From Porphyromonadaceae bacterium FC4 (lineage in GTDB: Bacteria; Bacteroidota; Bacteroidia; Bacteroidales; Porphyromonadaceae): 64,000 bases of DNA. The notes beneath the pieces are model-generated. The model made no database searches, was not told where the DNA came from, and saw only the letters and a list, made by a program, of their open reading frames with translations. Positions 46,459-55,832 of the stretch are shown here, piece after piece. Every line of letters begins with the position of its first letter. The stretch's first letter is position 1. The stretch covers positions 1,284,254-1,348,253 of the forward strand of contig LT635553.1 of NCBI GenBank assembly GCA_900120395.1, given 5' to 3'. The position numbers and the translations under genes are program-made.

Positions 46459-46814
46459 GATACCAGGTAGGTATAGATTGCCAGTGCCATCAACACAAGC
46501 AGGATGAGACCTATCAGGGTCCATATCTGCTTATTGAGGTCGGTATGCTTCTTGCCTACTGTCGTGATAGGATCATGGTCGTCACACTCCGGGATGTACC
46601 CCTCATCTCTAAGGATACGAAGGGCTGTCTCCGCATCTGACTCACGGACCATAAGCGAGACGCCTTGAGTGATTCCCTGAACGCCCCCAAATACTTGGTT
46701 CAACGTCTCACCGGTGACAAAACACTCGATCCCCTCACTCTCTAGTCTTGTCTTGACTATGTGTACGTCCACGACTTGTGTGGAGGTATAGACTTCTACT
46801 GTTGTGGAGCTCAT
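46455..46814 (-). CDS. DUF2007-containing protein with a C-terminal membrane helix
   Basis: A 119-residue protein. Residues 5-70 (VEVYTSTQVVDVHIVKTRLE, IECFVTGETLNQVFGG, VRESDAETALRILRDEG) match the DUF2007 small alpha/beta domain, sometimes called putative signal-transducing protein. A single membrane helix closes it (IWTLIGLILLVLMALAIYTY). The function is not known. It overlaps hemG by four bases upstream and the small membrane protein downstream. Confidence 0.75.
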   Translation of the reverse strand: MSSTTVEVYTSTQVVDVHIVKTRLESEGIECFVTGETLNQVFGGVQGITQGVSLMVRESDAETALRILRDEGYIPECDDHDPITTVGKKHTDLNKQIWTLIGLILLVLMALAIYTYLVS

Positions 46815-48226
46815 AGCTTTTGCGCAATTTCTTTGGCAACATTCATGCCTTGAGTGATCCGCTTAGCCATCCCGATACCGTCACGCATGCCACCGGCGAT
46901 CACCAGTGTCGGGTGCTCTTCCATGATCTTTGTCATAGTGTTCAGGTGCTGCTCGTAGGTCGTATCGTACTGTGGAATAGCGTGTGAATAAGCAACCGCA
47001 TCCACAAGCGAGGGCTCTATCTCCTTTGGAATATCCATCATGGCATAGAGCTCCTCAAGACCCTCGGCCTTTATTTCGTCGAGTGACTTCCCTATGAAGA
47101 GCTCTCTATCGCGCATCCCACCCATGAAGAGGGTAAAGAGGGCTCCGTCCTTCTGAGGCACCCTACCCTTGAAACAGGAGCTGGGAAACAGTATCCCAAG
47201 TACTTTGCGCTTTTCTCGACTGGGGACCAAACCTCCGAAGGCGTTCCGATCTACACAGGGTAAGCTGTCAAAGCCCACGACAACCTCTATCATCGGAGCA
47301 TAGGGGAATCGAGCAAGAGAAGAAGCCTGATCAACAAGCGCATCCGGAAGCATCGGGACAAGCTGATCACCTCTCACGGTCGTCACGACATATTTTGCCG
47401 TGATAGAATGCTCTTGCCCATCGCTATTACGGTAAGTGACCAGCCATGTTTTGTCCGGATTTTCCGTGAGTTGAATATCCTGAGCCTCCAGTACGAATTG
47501 TCCTTTTTCTTTAGCTCGACGATAGACGCCCTGTACTAGGTTCTCAAGCCCACCCTCTGCGGAAAAGACTTTTTTAGTAGCCAGCTTATCGCGCTCACTC
47601 TTCTTCTCTGCAGCTTTGCGAACCGATCCGCCAATGAAGCTGCCGTAGTCTTGCTCCAGTCTGTAGAGCTTGGGGAGTGCGAAACGGGTAATGAATTGGT
47701 AGGGATCACCGGCGTACACACCGCCAATGAAGGGGTCTACAGCATAGTCTACTATTGACTTACCGAGGCGTCGCTCTGCCAAAGCTCCTACGGTTTCATT
47801 GGGATCGGTTCCCTTCTTCCGAGTCGGCTCAAGCGGGATACCCAGTTTATCTTTCCATGAGAAGAGAGGCGTCTTTAGTCCGCTCATCAAGCCGCTTGGT
47901 AATTCATGAAAGCGATCCCCCTTCCATATCCACCGACGCTCAGCAGTGGGGTTTGCTTCTTCTAGTCTTGCGATAGGTGCTGCGTAGTCAAATAGCTCGA
48001 CCACCTCCGGTGTCGACACACTTCCGGTATTAGGGCCAACCTCATAGGTATAGCCCTTCCTGTGCCGTGTCTGTATCTGCCCGCCGACACGCGGCGCCTT
48101 TTCAAGAAGCACAAAGGGGACACCCGACATGTCAAGCTGTGCAGCAGCAGCCAGTCCGGTGAGCCCGCCACCGATGATTACGACCGAGGTAGACTCCTCA
48201 CGCCCATTTTTATTTGTCTGTTCCAT
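46811..48226 (-). CDS. hemG: Protoporphyrinogen oxidase (HemY type)
   Basis: FAD enzyme that oxidises protoporphyrinogen IX to protoporphyrin IX. The 471-residue protein begins with the dinucleotide fold VVIIGGGLTGLAAAAQLDMS, then VLLEKAPRVGGQIQTRHRKG and YEVGPNTG. A central substrate domain has FIGGVYAGDPYQFITRF and the C-terminus has LVIAGGMRDGIGM. No other heme gene lies in the window. Several Porphyromonas species keep only part of the heme pathway, so this enzyme may serve salvage rather than full synthesis; that is inference. Confidence 0.93.
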   Translation of the reverse strand: MEQTNKNGREESTSVVIIGGGLTGLAAAAQLDMSGVPFVLLEKAPRVGGQIQTRHRKGYTYEVGPNTGSVSTPEVVELFDYAAPIARLEEANPTAERRWIWKGDRFHELPSGLMSGLKTPLFSWKDKLGIPLEPTRKKGTDPNETVGALAERRLGKSIVDYAVDPFIGGVYAGDPYQFITRFALPKLYRLEQDYGSFIGGSVRKAAEKKSERDKLATKKVFSAEGGLENLVQGVYRRAKEKGQFVLEAQDIQLTENPDKTWLVTYRNSDGQEHSITAKYVVTTVRGDQLVPMLPDALVDQASSLARFPYAPMIEVVVGFDSLPCVDRNAFGGLVPSREKRKVLGILFPSSCFKGRVPQKDGALFTLFMGGMRDRELFIGKSLDEIKAEGLEELYAMMDIPKEIEPSLVDAVAYSHAIPQYDTTYEQHLNTMTKIMEEHPTLVIAGGMRDGIGMAKRITQGMNVAKEIAQKL

Positions 48227-48291
48227 ACAGCAACAAAGTTCGCTTTTCCGTCCGAAGTATACACGGATTCAGAGCTAATTTAAGTAAAAAT

Positions 48292-48333
48292 AAAGGCTCT
48301 GAATACCTACCAACTATAGCATCCAGAGCCTTT
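48292..48333 (-). terminator. Terminator of the MscS-type channel gene
   Basis: The stem AAAGGCTCTG at 48292-48301 pairs with its complement at 48324-48333 around a 22-base loop. On the minus strand the second arm is followed by ATTTTTA. It lies 25 bases after the channel gene stop and upstream of hemG. Confidence 0.8.
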
Positions 48334-48358
48334 GATAAAAGATTGCGACGAAGACTAC

Positions 48359-49666
48359 TTACTTGTCTTCCCCATTGTCTATAGCCTCAGCCTTGATTTG
48401 ATTACCAGTGGCATCGACTTCGACACTTGTCTCAGTCCCGTCACTATTGATGTTCAGCCTGAGTTGATCACGACTTGCACTCCGCTGGAACACTTCCAGA
48501 CCAAAGTACGGAATCACAGCCAATAGATGCTCAAAGATCTCACTAACAATCTCCTCGTACTCAGCCCATACAGTGGTGTTGGTAAAGAAGTAAAGCTGTA
48601 TCGGCAAGCCCTGATCACCCATATCAAGATGACGCACCATGCAGGTAAAGCCATCCTTCTTGACCGTGTCCAGCTCCATCAGATAAGCCTGGATGTATCG
48701 CCTAAAAAGGCGCACATTGGTCATGTTGCTAAAGTTATCCTTTTCTTGAGTCAGGTCTACGTTTTTCAGAGCCGGCTGTAGTGCCGGTGTATCTTGCAGT
48801 TTATGGATGAACTCTTCGTCAATAAACTGGATCGTCTTCATATCCACATATATTTCGCGACACATCCGTCTGCCCCCGGAGCGTTGCATGCCGCTCCAGT
48901 TTTGGAAAGGACTGGAAATAAGAGAATATGGAGGGATGGTGTATATCGTCTTGTCGAAGCTCCGCACCTTGATTGTGGTGAGTGAGATATCCTCGACATC
49001 TCCATCCACCGGAGTCCCGGGTACAGTGATCCAGTCACCTATTTCGACCATGTTGTTTCCCGACAGCTGAAGACTCGCAACAAAGCCGAGAAGCGTATCC
49101 TTGAATACCAACATCAATACGGCAGAAAGCGCAGCCAAACTACCAAAAATGGTGCGCATATCAATTCCGAACAGGAGCGAAATAACATAGAGAGCGCCAA
49201 TAAAGTATACAATGATCTTTATGGCCTGAAACATATTCACAAAGGGATTGGCCCTGTACTTCTCGTGTGTAAGCATCCAATAACGGCATGCGTCAAAAAT
49301 CGAGCCTATCACTTGCACCACCAAGATTGCGATGTACACCAACGCCAGGGTACCCAATATCGTCTTAACTATGTGTGTACCCGGATACGGAATACTCAAC
49401 AACTCAGAGAATAGGTGCACTGTGATGATTCGGATGATCCTGGGGACGATCTTGGTATTCGAAATATCAAAGTTCTCCAGCCCTCTTATTTTCGTTAGAA
49501 GTTTTGGGAGGGATTTCAAAAAGAGGAGCCTCAGTAGTATTTCAATAAGGGCTACTGTGACTACTATGATACCGAGTGCCAACAACATGTAGAGACCAGA
49601 TCCATGGTCGAGTTGCACGGGGAAGTTATCTATGATTAGAGAGACAAGATCTCTTAGCTCATCCAT
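48359..49666 (-). CDS. MscS-family mechanosensitive channel (YbdG-like)
   Basis: A 435-residue inner-membrane protein with about five helices, then the MscS core: GSLAALSAVLMLVFKDTLLG (pore helix) followed by NMVEIGDWITVPGTPVDGDV and SLTTIKVRSFDKTIYTIPPY. Length, the early helix order and the soluble C-terminal part resemble the YbdG/MscM branch, which opens under osmotic downshift. It has its own terminator. It is separated from the upstream unknown gene by 24 bases. Confidence 0.9.
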   Translation of the reverse strand: MDELRDLVSLIIDNFPVQLDHGSGLYMLLALGIIVVTVALIEILLRLLFLKSLPKLLTKIRGLENFDISNTKIVPRIIRIITVHLFSELLSIPYPGTHIVKTILGTLALVYIAILVVQVIGSIFDACRYWMLTHEKYRANPFVNMFQAIKIIVYFIGALYVISLLFGIDMRTIFGSLAALSAVLMLVFKDTLLGFVASLQLSGNNMVEIGDWITVPGTPVDGDVEDISLTTIKVRSFDKTIYTIPPYSLISSPFQNWSGMQRSGGRRMCREIYVDMKTIQFIDEEFIHKLQDTPALQPALKNVDLTQEKDNFSNMTNVRLFRRYIQAYLMELDTVKKDGFTCMVRHLDMGDQGLPIQLYFFTNTTVWAEYEEIVSEIFEHLLAVIPYFGLEVFQRSASRDQLRLNINSDGTETSVEVDATGNQIKAEAIDNGEDK

Positions 49667-49690
49667 ATGTACTTATTATTTTGTTCCAGA

Positions 49691-50536
49691 TTAGTTATTG
49701 AGGTACTTAACGTCGTATACTGTGCTGAAGTGTTCACTCATTTCCGGCTCGCGGACTACGGTTGTTTCCTGTAGTATTTGTACGGGACGGTCGTACCTGT
49801 CACAGAGATAGGAAAACGAAGAGTGCTCGATACTATCAGCCGACTCAACCTCCATAGTAGAGACATAGTTGCGGGACCTTGTCCCCATAGCATAGGTCAT
49901 CAACATATCCGGGCTAAAGGGCATATACAGCATATTGAGATCCGGGAATAGATGATTTTCTACATTTTTGTAGTAGGACATCCGAATATTTGACCCTTCG
50001 GGAGTCCGTACGCCCACAATGTTGCCATCGCTCCACTCGTATGAAATCTTTGACTCATCGGAGACCGACTGCTTCAGCTCAGCTCCTAGGATGGTAGAGT
50101 CATACCGCTGCTCCTTCCCATTTGGACAGCGAACAGTCACAGAGTCTACCATGCCATAGTCATCAAGGTTGTACATCGTAACGACAGGGGTATCCCCGAC
50201 CTCACCGGAGCCCTGGAAGGTCAGAATCCTATCCTCGTAGACCTCCACCTCTATGATGCTCTCATCTGTGACAGTCCCCGAGCTGTCTACGGTCACGTAC
50301 CTTGCCCAAGAACAATTTTCGTCATCATCCCACCCAAAGGTAACTAAGCCGGTTGTCACACCATCCTTAGATACTACGATAGAGTCCACCAATGGGCTAA
50401 ATGTGTTGCTGTAAAACCCTGCTTGTTTCTTACGAAGAAGCTCATATATAAGGATACCCACTCCTGCTCCGATTCCAAGTGCAGCAATCGTTTTCAGGGT
50501 ATTGTTGTTATGATCTTTATAGCTCTGTCCATCCAT
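49691..50536 (-). CDS. Unknown N-terminally anchored protein, DUF4595-like repeats
   Basis: A 281-residue protein with one N-terminal membrane helix (TIAALGIGAGVGILIYELL). The rest is rich in beta strands with repeats of the kind KISYEWSDGNIVGVRTPEG and SNIRMSYYKNVENHLFPDLN, which recall DUF4595-type surface or periplasmic proteins built of YD-like sheets. I cannot name a function. It is upstream of the channel gene with the same direction. Confidence 0.55.
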   Translation of the reverse strand: MDGQSYKDHNNNTLKTIAALGIGAGVGILIYELLRKKQAGFYSNTFSPLVDSIVVSKDGVTTGLVTFGWDDDENCSWARYVTVDSSGTVTDESIIEVEVYEDRILTFQGSGEVGDTPVVTMYNLDDYGMVDSVTVRCPNGKEQRYDSTILGAELKQSVSDESKISYEWSDGNIVGVRTPEGSNIRMSYYKNVENHLFPDLNMLYMPFSPDMLMTYAMGTRSRNYVSTMEVESADSIEHSSFSYLCDRYDRPVQILQETTVVREPEMSEHFSTVYDVKYLNN

Positions 50537-50644
50537 GACTTTTTCTTAGCTGATAAGATTTGAAAATATCACCTACTACAAAGGTAACCATTTTTCTCCA
50601 CACTCCTAACCGGTCATAGACAAGACAACAGGACCGACGTATTA

Positions 50645-50765
50645 GGATTTTTTTGCACTTCGGATCCGGTCAAAAAATTTGACGGATAGTAGCGAAAAGT
50701 TTCCAGTAGGAAAGAGAACGATTTGACGGATGGAAGCGATCGGTTTCCAGTAGGAAACTTTTTGC
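50645..50765 (+). repeat. Dispersed two-unit repeat with leader
   Basis: A lead similar to the 43.6-kb copy (TTTTTTTTGCACTTCGGATC) is followed by TTTGACGGATAGTAGCGAAA and TTTGACGGATGGAAGCGA, each with GTTTCCAGTAGGAAA. It is nearly identical to the 43.6-kb copy. With the palindrome and hairpin below it explains the 401-bp gap between the anchored protein and ppdK. Confidence 0.85.
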
Positions 50766-50853
50766 CCTCAGCCACAGACACTTATTTTGAGGAAGTGGAA
50801 AGAATGATTTTTTTCATGAATAACCCGGCGGACTCTCCTGGGTAAACACGACA

Positions 50854-50885
50854 AGATCCACACCATGGTACCATGGTGTGGATCT
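50854..50885. repeat. Perfect 32-bp palindrome downstream of ppdK
   Basis: Each half reads AGATCCACACCATGGT, centred at 50869/50870. A transcript could fold it into a long hairpin without a loop. It lies 53 bases after the ppdK stop, behind another hairpin, and has no T run. Confidence 0.75.
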
Positions 50886-50898
50886 CTAATCAAGAGTA

Positions 50899-50920
50899 CC
50901 GACAGTGTACTGCCTGTCGG
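50899..50920 (-). terminator. Hairpin after ppdK
   Basis: CCGACAG at 50899-50905 pairs with CTGTCGG at 50914-50920, extendable by a few bases with a wobble. On the minus strand it comes 18 bases after the ppdK stop. The U tract is weak, so it may act with the following palindrome. Confidence 0.5.
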
Positions 50921-50937
50921 CACACTGTATCACATGC

Positions 50938-53685
50938 TTACATCTTCGCAGCAAGCATATCCTCTACTGCAGCCTGTGCTGCAGCCACTCGAGCGATAGG
51001 TACGCGATAAGGTGAGCAGGACACATAGTTCAGCCCTACCTTGTGGCAAAACTTCACCGAAGCCGGTTCACCACCGTGCTCTCCACAGATACCGCAGATC
51101 AGATCCGGACGGACCGATCGGCCACGCTCTGTAGCGAGCTGGATGAGCTGTCCTACACCGTGCTGATCAAGTACCTGGAAGGGGTCTACCTTCAGGATCT
51201 TCTTCTCAAGATATACAGGCAAGAACGAAGCAATGTCGTCGCGCGAGTAACCAAAGGTCATCTGAGTCAGGTCGTTTGTCCCAAACGAGAAGAACTCTGC
51301 AGAAGATGCGATCCGGTCAGCAGTAAGTGCTGCACGAGGCACTTCGATCATCGTTCCGACCTTGTAGTCAATTCTTAGTCCATACTGCTCAAAGAGCTTC
51401 TCAGCGGTGCTTCTGATCACGCGCTCCTGTTCCTTGAACTCATAGAGGATACCTGTCAACGGTACCATGATTTCCGGAATGGGGTTGAGTCCCTCTCTCT
51501 TGAGGTCTAGTGCAGCACCAATGATTGCCTTCGTCTGCATCTCGGTGATCTCCGGATAGCTGTTGCCTAGTCGACAACCACGGTGTCCCAGCATGGGGTT
51601 GAGCTCACTCAGACTTGCTACACGCTCCTGAATCTTGTGGACGGAGATACCCATATCCTTGGCCATTTCCCTCTGACCCTCAAGATCATGGGGCACAAAC
51701 TCGTGTAGGGGTGGGTCAAGTAGACGGATAACGACAGGCTTGTCATGCATCGTGCGCAGAATTTCCCTGAAGTCCTCCTGCTGGTAGGGCAAGATCTTGT
51801 CCAGTGCCTTCTTACGTCCCTCTGCATCTTCTGCAAGGATCATACGACGCATTGCCTTGATCTTATCCCCTTCGAAGAACATGTGCTCTGTACGGCAGAG
51901 CCCCACACCCTCAGCACCAAAGCTGAGCGCCATCTTGGCATCTCTAGGGGTATCAGCATTCGTATACACCATCAAGCGAGTATACTTCTTACAGAGATCC
52001 ATGAGCTCCTGGAAGTCCGGATCCAGCTCTGCCGCCTTTGTTGTGATCTCTCCCTCGTACACGAGACCTGTAGTACCGTTTAGTGAGATGTGGTCTCCTT
52101 CGCGATAGGTACGGCCCTCGACGGTGAGGGTGCGGGCTTTGTAGTCGATCACCAGAGCACCGGCACCGGACACACAGCACTTACCCATACCACGTGCTAC
52201 TACTGCAGCATGGCTAGTCATTCCACCGCGGGCGGTCAGGATACCATCAGCTACTTGCATGCCCACGAGGTCCTCAGGAGAGGTCTCATTTCGCACCAAG
52301 ATCACACGGTGAGCTCCATCCTCGCGCAGACGCTTGGCATCTTCTGCAAAGAACGTAATGATACCGGTAGCTGCACCGGGAGATGCCGGTAGACCTTGGG
52401 TGATCACCTTTGCTTGCTTTTCCGACTTTTCGTCAAATATCGGGTGGAGAAGTTCGTCCAACTTATTGGGCTCAATCCTAAGCAGTGCTGTCTGCTCATC
52501 GATCAGCCCTTCGTGAAGGAGATCGATAGCGATCTTGACCATCGCCTTTCCGGTACGCTTACCACTACGGGTCTGGAGGAACCAGAGTTTGCCCTCCTGT
52601 ACGGTAAACTCCATATCCTGCATGTCTCGGTAGTGCTGCTCAAGCTTATGCTGGATATCAAAGAGCTGCTGATAGATCTCCGGCATGGACTCCTCCATGG
52701 AGCTCATCTTGCTAGCGCGCTCTTCTTCAGAGACTCCGGCTAGCTTTGCCCAACGGCGCGAGCCCTCCAGTGTTATCTCGTGCGGAGTGCGTACTCCTGC
52801 AACCACGTCCTCACCCTGCGCATTGATAAGGTACTCGCCGTTGAATCTATTCTCACCGGTTGCTGCATTTCTCGAGAAGCATACCCCGGTAGCGGAGGTG
52901 TCCCCCATGTTACCATAGACCATCGCTTGAACATTGACAGCGGTACCCCACTCCTCGGGGATGCCCTCCATCTTGCGGTATACAATGGCACGTTCGTTCA
53001 TCCAAGAGCCAAAGACAGCACCGATGGCCCCCCAGAGCTGGTCGTATACATCAGTGGGGAAATCTTTGCCGGTACGGTCCAGGACAGCCTTTTTGAAGCG
53101 GCTCACCAGCTCCTGAAGGTCTTCCACTGTCAGATCTGTGTCTTCCTGGATCCCGCGGGACTTCTTGACTTCATCGATGATTTCCTCGAATGGGTCGATG
53201 TCGTCCTTGTTTTCAGGCTTCATGCCAAGAACGACGTCACCGTACATCTGCACGAAACGACGATAAGAGTCCCAGGCGAAACGAGGGTTGTCTGTTTTCT
53301 TAGCAAGCCCTTCAACCACCTCATCATTCAAGCCAAGGTTGAGGATCGTGTCCATCATACCCGGCATGGAGGCGGGTGCACCCGAGCGAACTGAGACAAG
53401 AAGTGGATTGGAAACGTCTCCAAATGTAGAGTTCATCAGCTTCTCTACCTTGGCAATGTTTGCCTTTATTTCCGGCATCAGAGCCTTCTTGGTCACAGCT
53501 TCACCTTTTTCATAAAACTCATGGCACACCTCCGTAGTAATGGTGAAGCCGGGAGGGACCGGCACACCCACGAGATTCATCTCCGCCAAGTTGGCTCCCT
53601 TTCCACCGAGGAGCATGCGCATATCTGCACTTCCTTCAGCAGTGCCATCTCCAAAAAAGTAAACGCGTTTGATTGATTGATTCAT
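50938..53685 (-). CDS. ppdK: Pyruvate, phosphate dikinase
   Basis: Interconverts pyruvate and phosphoenolpyruvate with ATP/AMP and phosphate. The 915-residue protein has the N-terminal ATP-grasp domain (MRMLLGGKGANLAEMNLVGV, TRSGKRTGKAMVKIA), the swivelling phosphohistidine domain (ARGGMTSHAAVVARGMGKCC) and the C-terminal PEP/pyruvate barrel (GHRGCRLGNSYPEI, GTNDLTQMTFGYSRDD, CGICGEHGGEPASV). Length fits the bacterial enzyme. It has its own -7 box. Confidence 0.98.
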   Translation of the reverse strand: MNQSIKRVYFFGDGTAEGSADMRMLLGGKGANLAEMNLVGVPVPPGFTITTEVCHEFYEKGEAVTKKALMPEIKANIAKVEKLMNSTFGDVSNPLLVSVRSGAPASMPGMMDTILNLGLNDEVVEGLAKKTDNPRFAWDSYRRFVQMYGDVVLGMKPENKDDIDPFEEIIDEVKKSRGIQEDTDLTVEDLQELVSRFKKAVLDRTGKDFPTDVYDQLWGAIGAVFGSWMNERAIVYRKMEGIPEEWGTAVNVQAMVYGNMGDTSATGVCFSRNAATGENRFNGEYLINAQGEDVVAGVRTPHEITLEGSRRWAKLAGVSEEERASKMSSMEESMPEIYQQLFDIQHKLEQHYRDMQDMEFTVQEGKLWFLQTRSGKRTGKAMVKIAIDLLHEGLIDEQTALLRIEPNKLDELLHPIFDEKSEKQAKVITQGLPASPGAATGIITFFAEDAKRLREDGAHRVILVRNETSPEDLVGMQVADGILTARGGMTSHAAVVARGMGKCCVSGAGALVIDYKARTLTVEGRTYREGDHISLNGTTGLVYEGEITTKAAELDPDFQELMDLCKKYTRLMVYTNADTPRDAKMALSFGAEGVGLCRTEHMFFEGDKIKAMRRMILAEDAEGRKKALDKILPYQQEDFREILRTMHDKPVVIRLLDPPLHEFVPHDLEGQREMAKDMGISVHKIQERVASLSELNPMLGHRGCRLGNSYPEITEMQTKAIIGAALDLKREGLNPIPEIMVPLTGILYEFKEQERVIRSTAEKLFEQYGLRIDYKVGTMIEVPRAALTADRIASSAEFFSFGTNDLTQMTFGYSRDDIASFLPVYLEKKILKVDPFQVLDQHGVGQLIQLATERGRSVRPDLICGICGEHGGEPASVKFCHKVGLNYVSCSPYRVPIARVAAAQAAVEDMLAAKM

Positions 53686-53737
53686 AATCCAAATTATAAT
53701 TAACTATAACTTTCTATAATACACAGGGTCAATTGTT

Positions 53738-53745
53738 CAAAGATA
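53738..53745 (-). promoter_or_regulatory. Candidate -7 box of ppdK
   Basis: TATCTTTG on the minus strand fits TAnnTTTG and gives a leader of about 45 bases. There is no clear -33 TTG at the 20-base spacing. Confidence 0.45.
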
Positions 53746-53776
53746 ACTAATTATCCGAACATAAATGAGAGCATAA

Positions 53777-53818
53777 AAAGAGATTGAGTCCAACTTTAAT
53801 GTCCGACTCAATCTCTTT
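53777..53818 (-). terminator. Terminator of the YkvA-like gene
   Basis: The stem AAAGAGATTGAGTC (53777-53790) pairs with its complement at 53805-53818 around a 14-base loop. On the minus strand it continues into a T run. It ends the fabI-DUF1573-YkvA region before ppdK. Confidence 0.88.
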
Positions 53819-53908
53819 CATTTTGATTTCACCTTATGTGGCCTAATACTTACTCAATCCCAGGGTGAGTATCCACTCCACAAGTGAAGTTTGATCTAAA
53901 CAGGGGTC

Positions 53909-54358
53909 TTACATCGGGCTCACATCATGCCTGGCACAAGGGGCTGTAATCCTTCGGTAAGCAACCATGGCTTGCCTATTGATCTCAGGAGTAATGCTAT
54001 CCTTGATGTGCTTGAGGATAAACGTAATGACTACCAGGTCATCCGTAAACCCCAATAACCCGGGCAAAAAATCCGGAATAAAGTCCAAGGGAAGCACGAA
54101 GTAACCCAGTGCTCCAAGCAATAGTGCTTTCTCACGCATAGACACTGTCGGCGATTGAAGCACATAGTAAGCTCTGAGTACAGGCAGAAGGATATTCTCT
54201 CCCAGAGTCTTACCCACCATCTGTAGTTTTTTTTGGAAGGATGCCTCGCTAAAATGCTTGGCATATCCCTCTACATCTTCGAGGTGGATAGGATTCATTT
54301 GGCTCTGGGCTAGCTGCCAAGCACTCCAGAAGGTCAGTTTCTTACGTCTTCTAGCCAT
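53909..54358 (-). CDS. YkvA family (DUF1232) protein
   Basis: A 149-residue protein with the DUF1232 core LLLGALGYFVLPLDFIPDFL followed by GFTDDLVVITFILKHIKDSI near residues 85-130. Two hydrophobic stretches suggest membrane association. The function of the family is unknown. It starts 6 bases after the DUF1573 gene. Confidence 0.85.
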   Translation of the reverse strand: MARRRKKLTFWSAWQLAQSQMNPIHLEDVEGYAKHFSEASFQKKLQMVGKTLGENILLPVLRAYYVLQSPTVSMREKALLLGALGYFVLPLDFIPDFLPGLLGFTDDLVVITFILKHIKDSITPEINRQAMVAYRRITAPCARHDVSPM

Positions 54359-54364
54359 GAGCTT

Positions 54365-54757
54365 TTAGCGAACCACTTCACCCTTGATGGTGATAACCTC
54401 AGGACCTTCCTTACCGTTGCTGTAGATCGATATGGTCTTCACAAAGGGATAGACTCTACCGGTGGGGTCGTATGTAACGGTGAGCTTGGTACTCTTACCC
54501 GGTGCCACCGGCTCTTTGCTGTAAGAAGGCACGGTACATCCACACGGACTCATCACGCGAGTCAGTACCAGAGGAGCATCCCCTACGTTCTTGATCTCAA
54601 AGACGTGGCTCACCTTACCATCACCCTCCTTAATCGTTCCAAAGTTATACTCTTTCACAGGAAGGTTGATGACTGCTTTCTTAGTCTCTTGTGCTGACGC
54701 ATTGACCGCAAGAAGCAGACACAGTGCGGTCGTCAGTGTGTATAATACTTGTTTCAT
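54365..54757 (-). CDS. DUF1573 secreted protein
   Basis: A 130-residue exported protein (start at 54757, signal QVLYTLTTALCLLLAVNASA) with the DUF1573 immunoglobulin-like domain: YNFGTIKEGDGKVSHVFEIK, VMSPCGCTVPSYSKEPVAPG and VTYDPTGRVYPFVKTISIYS. The CGC motif is a hallmark. It is common in Bacteroidota envelopes and its role is unknown. The 131 bases up to fabI hold no other feature. Confidence 0.85.
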   Translation of the reverse strand: MKQVLYTLTTALCLLLAVNASAQETKKAVINLPVKEYNFGTIKEGDGKVSHVFEIKNVGDAPLVLTRVMSPCGCTVPSYSKEPVAPGKSTKLTVTYDPTGRVYPFVKTISIYSNGKEGPEVITIKGEVVR

Positions 54758-54903
54758 CTGTTTTCTATCCATATTATTAGTTGTTTCTCAAGGTTTTGAT
54801 GTCCCTACCCTACAGATCGTTTAATCCCCATCACACAGTTCTTAGTCGTAAAAGTACCAAAACATCTCGGACAAGGAAAACTTCCACCGAACTACACGGC
54901 GGC

Positions 54904-55746
54904 TTATAGAGCACCATCCAGTGGCGTAAACTCCTTGCCTACATACTGCTCAAGCGCATCCAAACTCATCCCTACGCTGGAAAATCCTCCATCGTTATAG
55001 AGATTTTGCATCGTGATCTTTTTCGTCAAGTCAGAGAAAAGGGTGACGCAGTAGTCTGCACAGTCATCAGCAGAAGCATTGCCAAGGGGAGACATAGTCT
55101 CTGCATAGTGGCGGAGTTTCTCCATACCGCTCACACCACTTCCTGCAGTAGTAGGTGTGGGAGACTGAGAGATGGTATTGATCCGTACCCCCTTCTCTTT
55201 ACCATAGATCAGCCCGAAGCTACGCACGATACTCTGAAGTAAGCTCTTGGCATCAGCCATGTCGCTGTATCCAACAAAAGCACGCTCGGCTGCAATGTAA
55301 GTAAGTGCCAAAACAGACGCACCTTGACTGAGAGCGTCTTGCTGGTAGGCTACAGAGAGCATTTTATGAAAAGAGATAGCTGAGATATCGAGCGTCTTGG
55401 ATAGGTTCCCGTAGTTGAGCTCTGTATAAGGAATGTTTTTGCGTACATTAGGGCTCATGCCTATGGAGTGCAAGACAAAGTCGATCTTACCACCCAAGAC
55501 CTCCTGGCTTTTCTCAAACACCACCTTGAGGTCCTCTACAGATGTGGCGTCAGCAGGAATCACCTCTGCACCGAGCTTTTCTGCAAGCGAATCTAGTTGT
55601 CCCATACGCAGAGCGACAGGTGTATTGGAGAGGGTAATCTTTGCCCCTTCTGCGCAAACACGCTCGGCAACTTTCCATGCGATGGAGTGCTCATTTAGCG
55701 CCCCAAATATGATTCCCTTCTTCCCTTTTAGTAATCCGTATGCCAT
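54904..55746 (-). CDS. fabI: Enoyl-[acyl-carrier-protein] reductase (NADH)
   Basis: Last reduction in each fatty-acid elongation round. The 280-residue protein starts at 55746 (MAYGLLKGKKGIIFGALNEH); the longer frame to 55845 runs into the MITE. It has the cofactor site GALNEHSIAWKVAE, FVLHSIGMSP, and the catalytic pair in GYSDMADAK (Tyr-x6-Lys) after TYIAAERAFV. A TAAATTTG -7 box at 55782-55789 on the minus strand lies 36 bases upstream, and MITE C starts about 44 bases beyond that, so any upstream control region is separated by the insertion. Confidence 0.96.
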   Translation of the reverse strand: MAYGLLKGKKGIIFGALNEHSIAWKVAERVCAEGAKITLSNTPVALRMGQLDSLAEKLGAEVIPADATSVEDLKVVFEKSQEVLGGKIDFVLHSIGMSPNVRKNIPYTELNYGNLSKTLDISAISFHKMLSVAYQQDALSQGASVLALTYIAAERAFVGYSDMADAKSLLQSIVRSFGLIYGKEKGVRINTISQSPTPTTAGSGVSGMEKLRHYAETMSPLGNASADDCADYCVTLFSDLTKKITMQNLYNDGGFSSVGMSLDALEQYVGKEFTPLDGAL

Positions 55747-55781
55747 AATATCATACTCCATTCTAATGGTTAGTAACTGGG

Positions 55782-55789
55782 CAAATTTA
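55782..55789 (-). promoter_or_regulatory. -7 box of fabI
   Basis: TAAATTTG on the minus strand is an exact TAnnTTTG match, 36 bases before the start codon. A TTG at 55815-55813 is 23 bases further up, three more than in the other promoters of this window, so the -33 element is uncertain. Confidence 0.5.
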
Positions 55790-55832
55790 GAGAAATCCCC
55801 CGTCTTTTCATACAATCCACAGGACACACACC

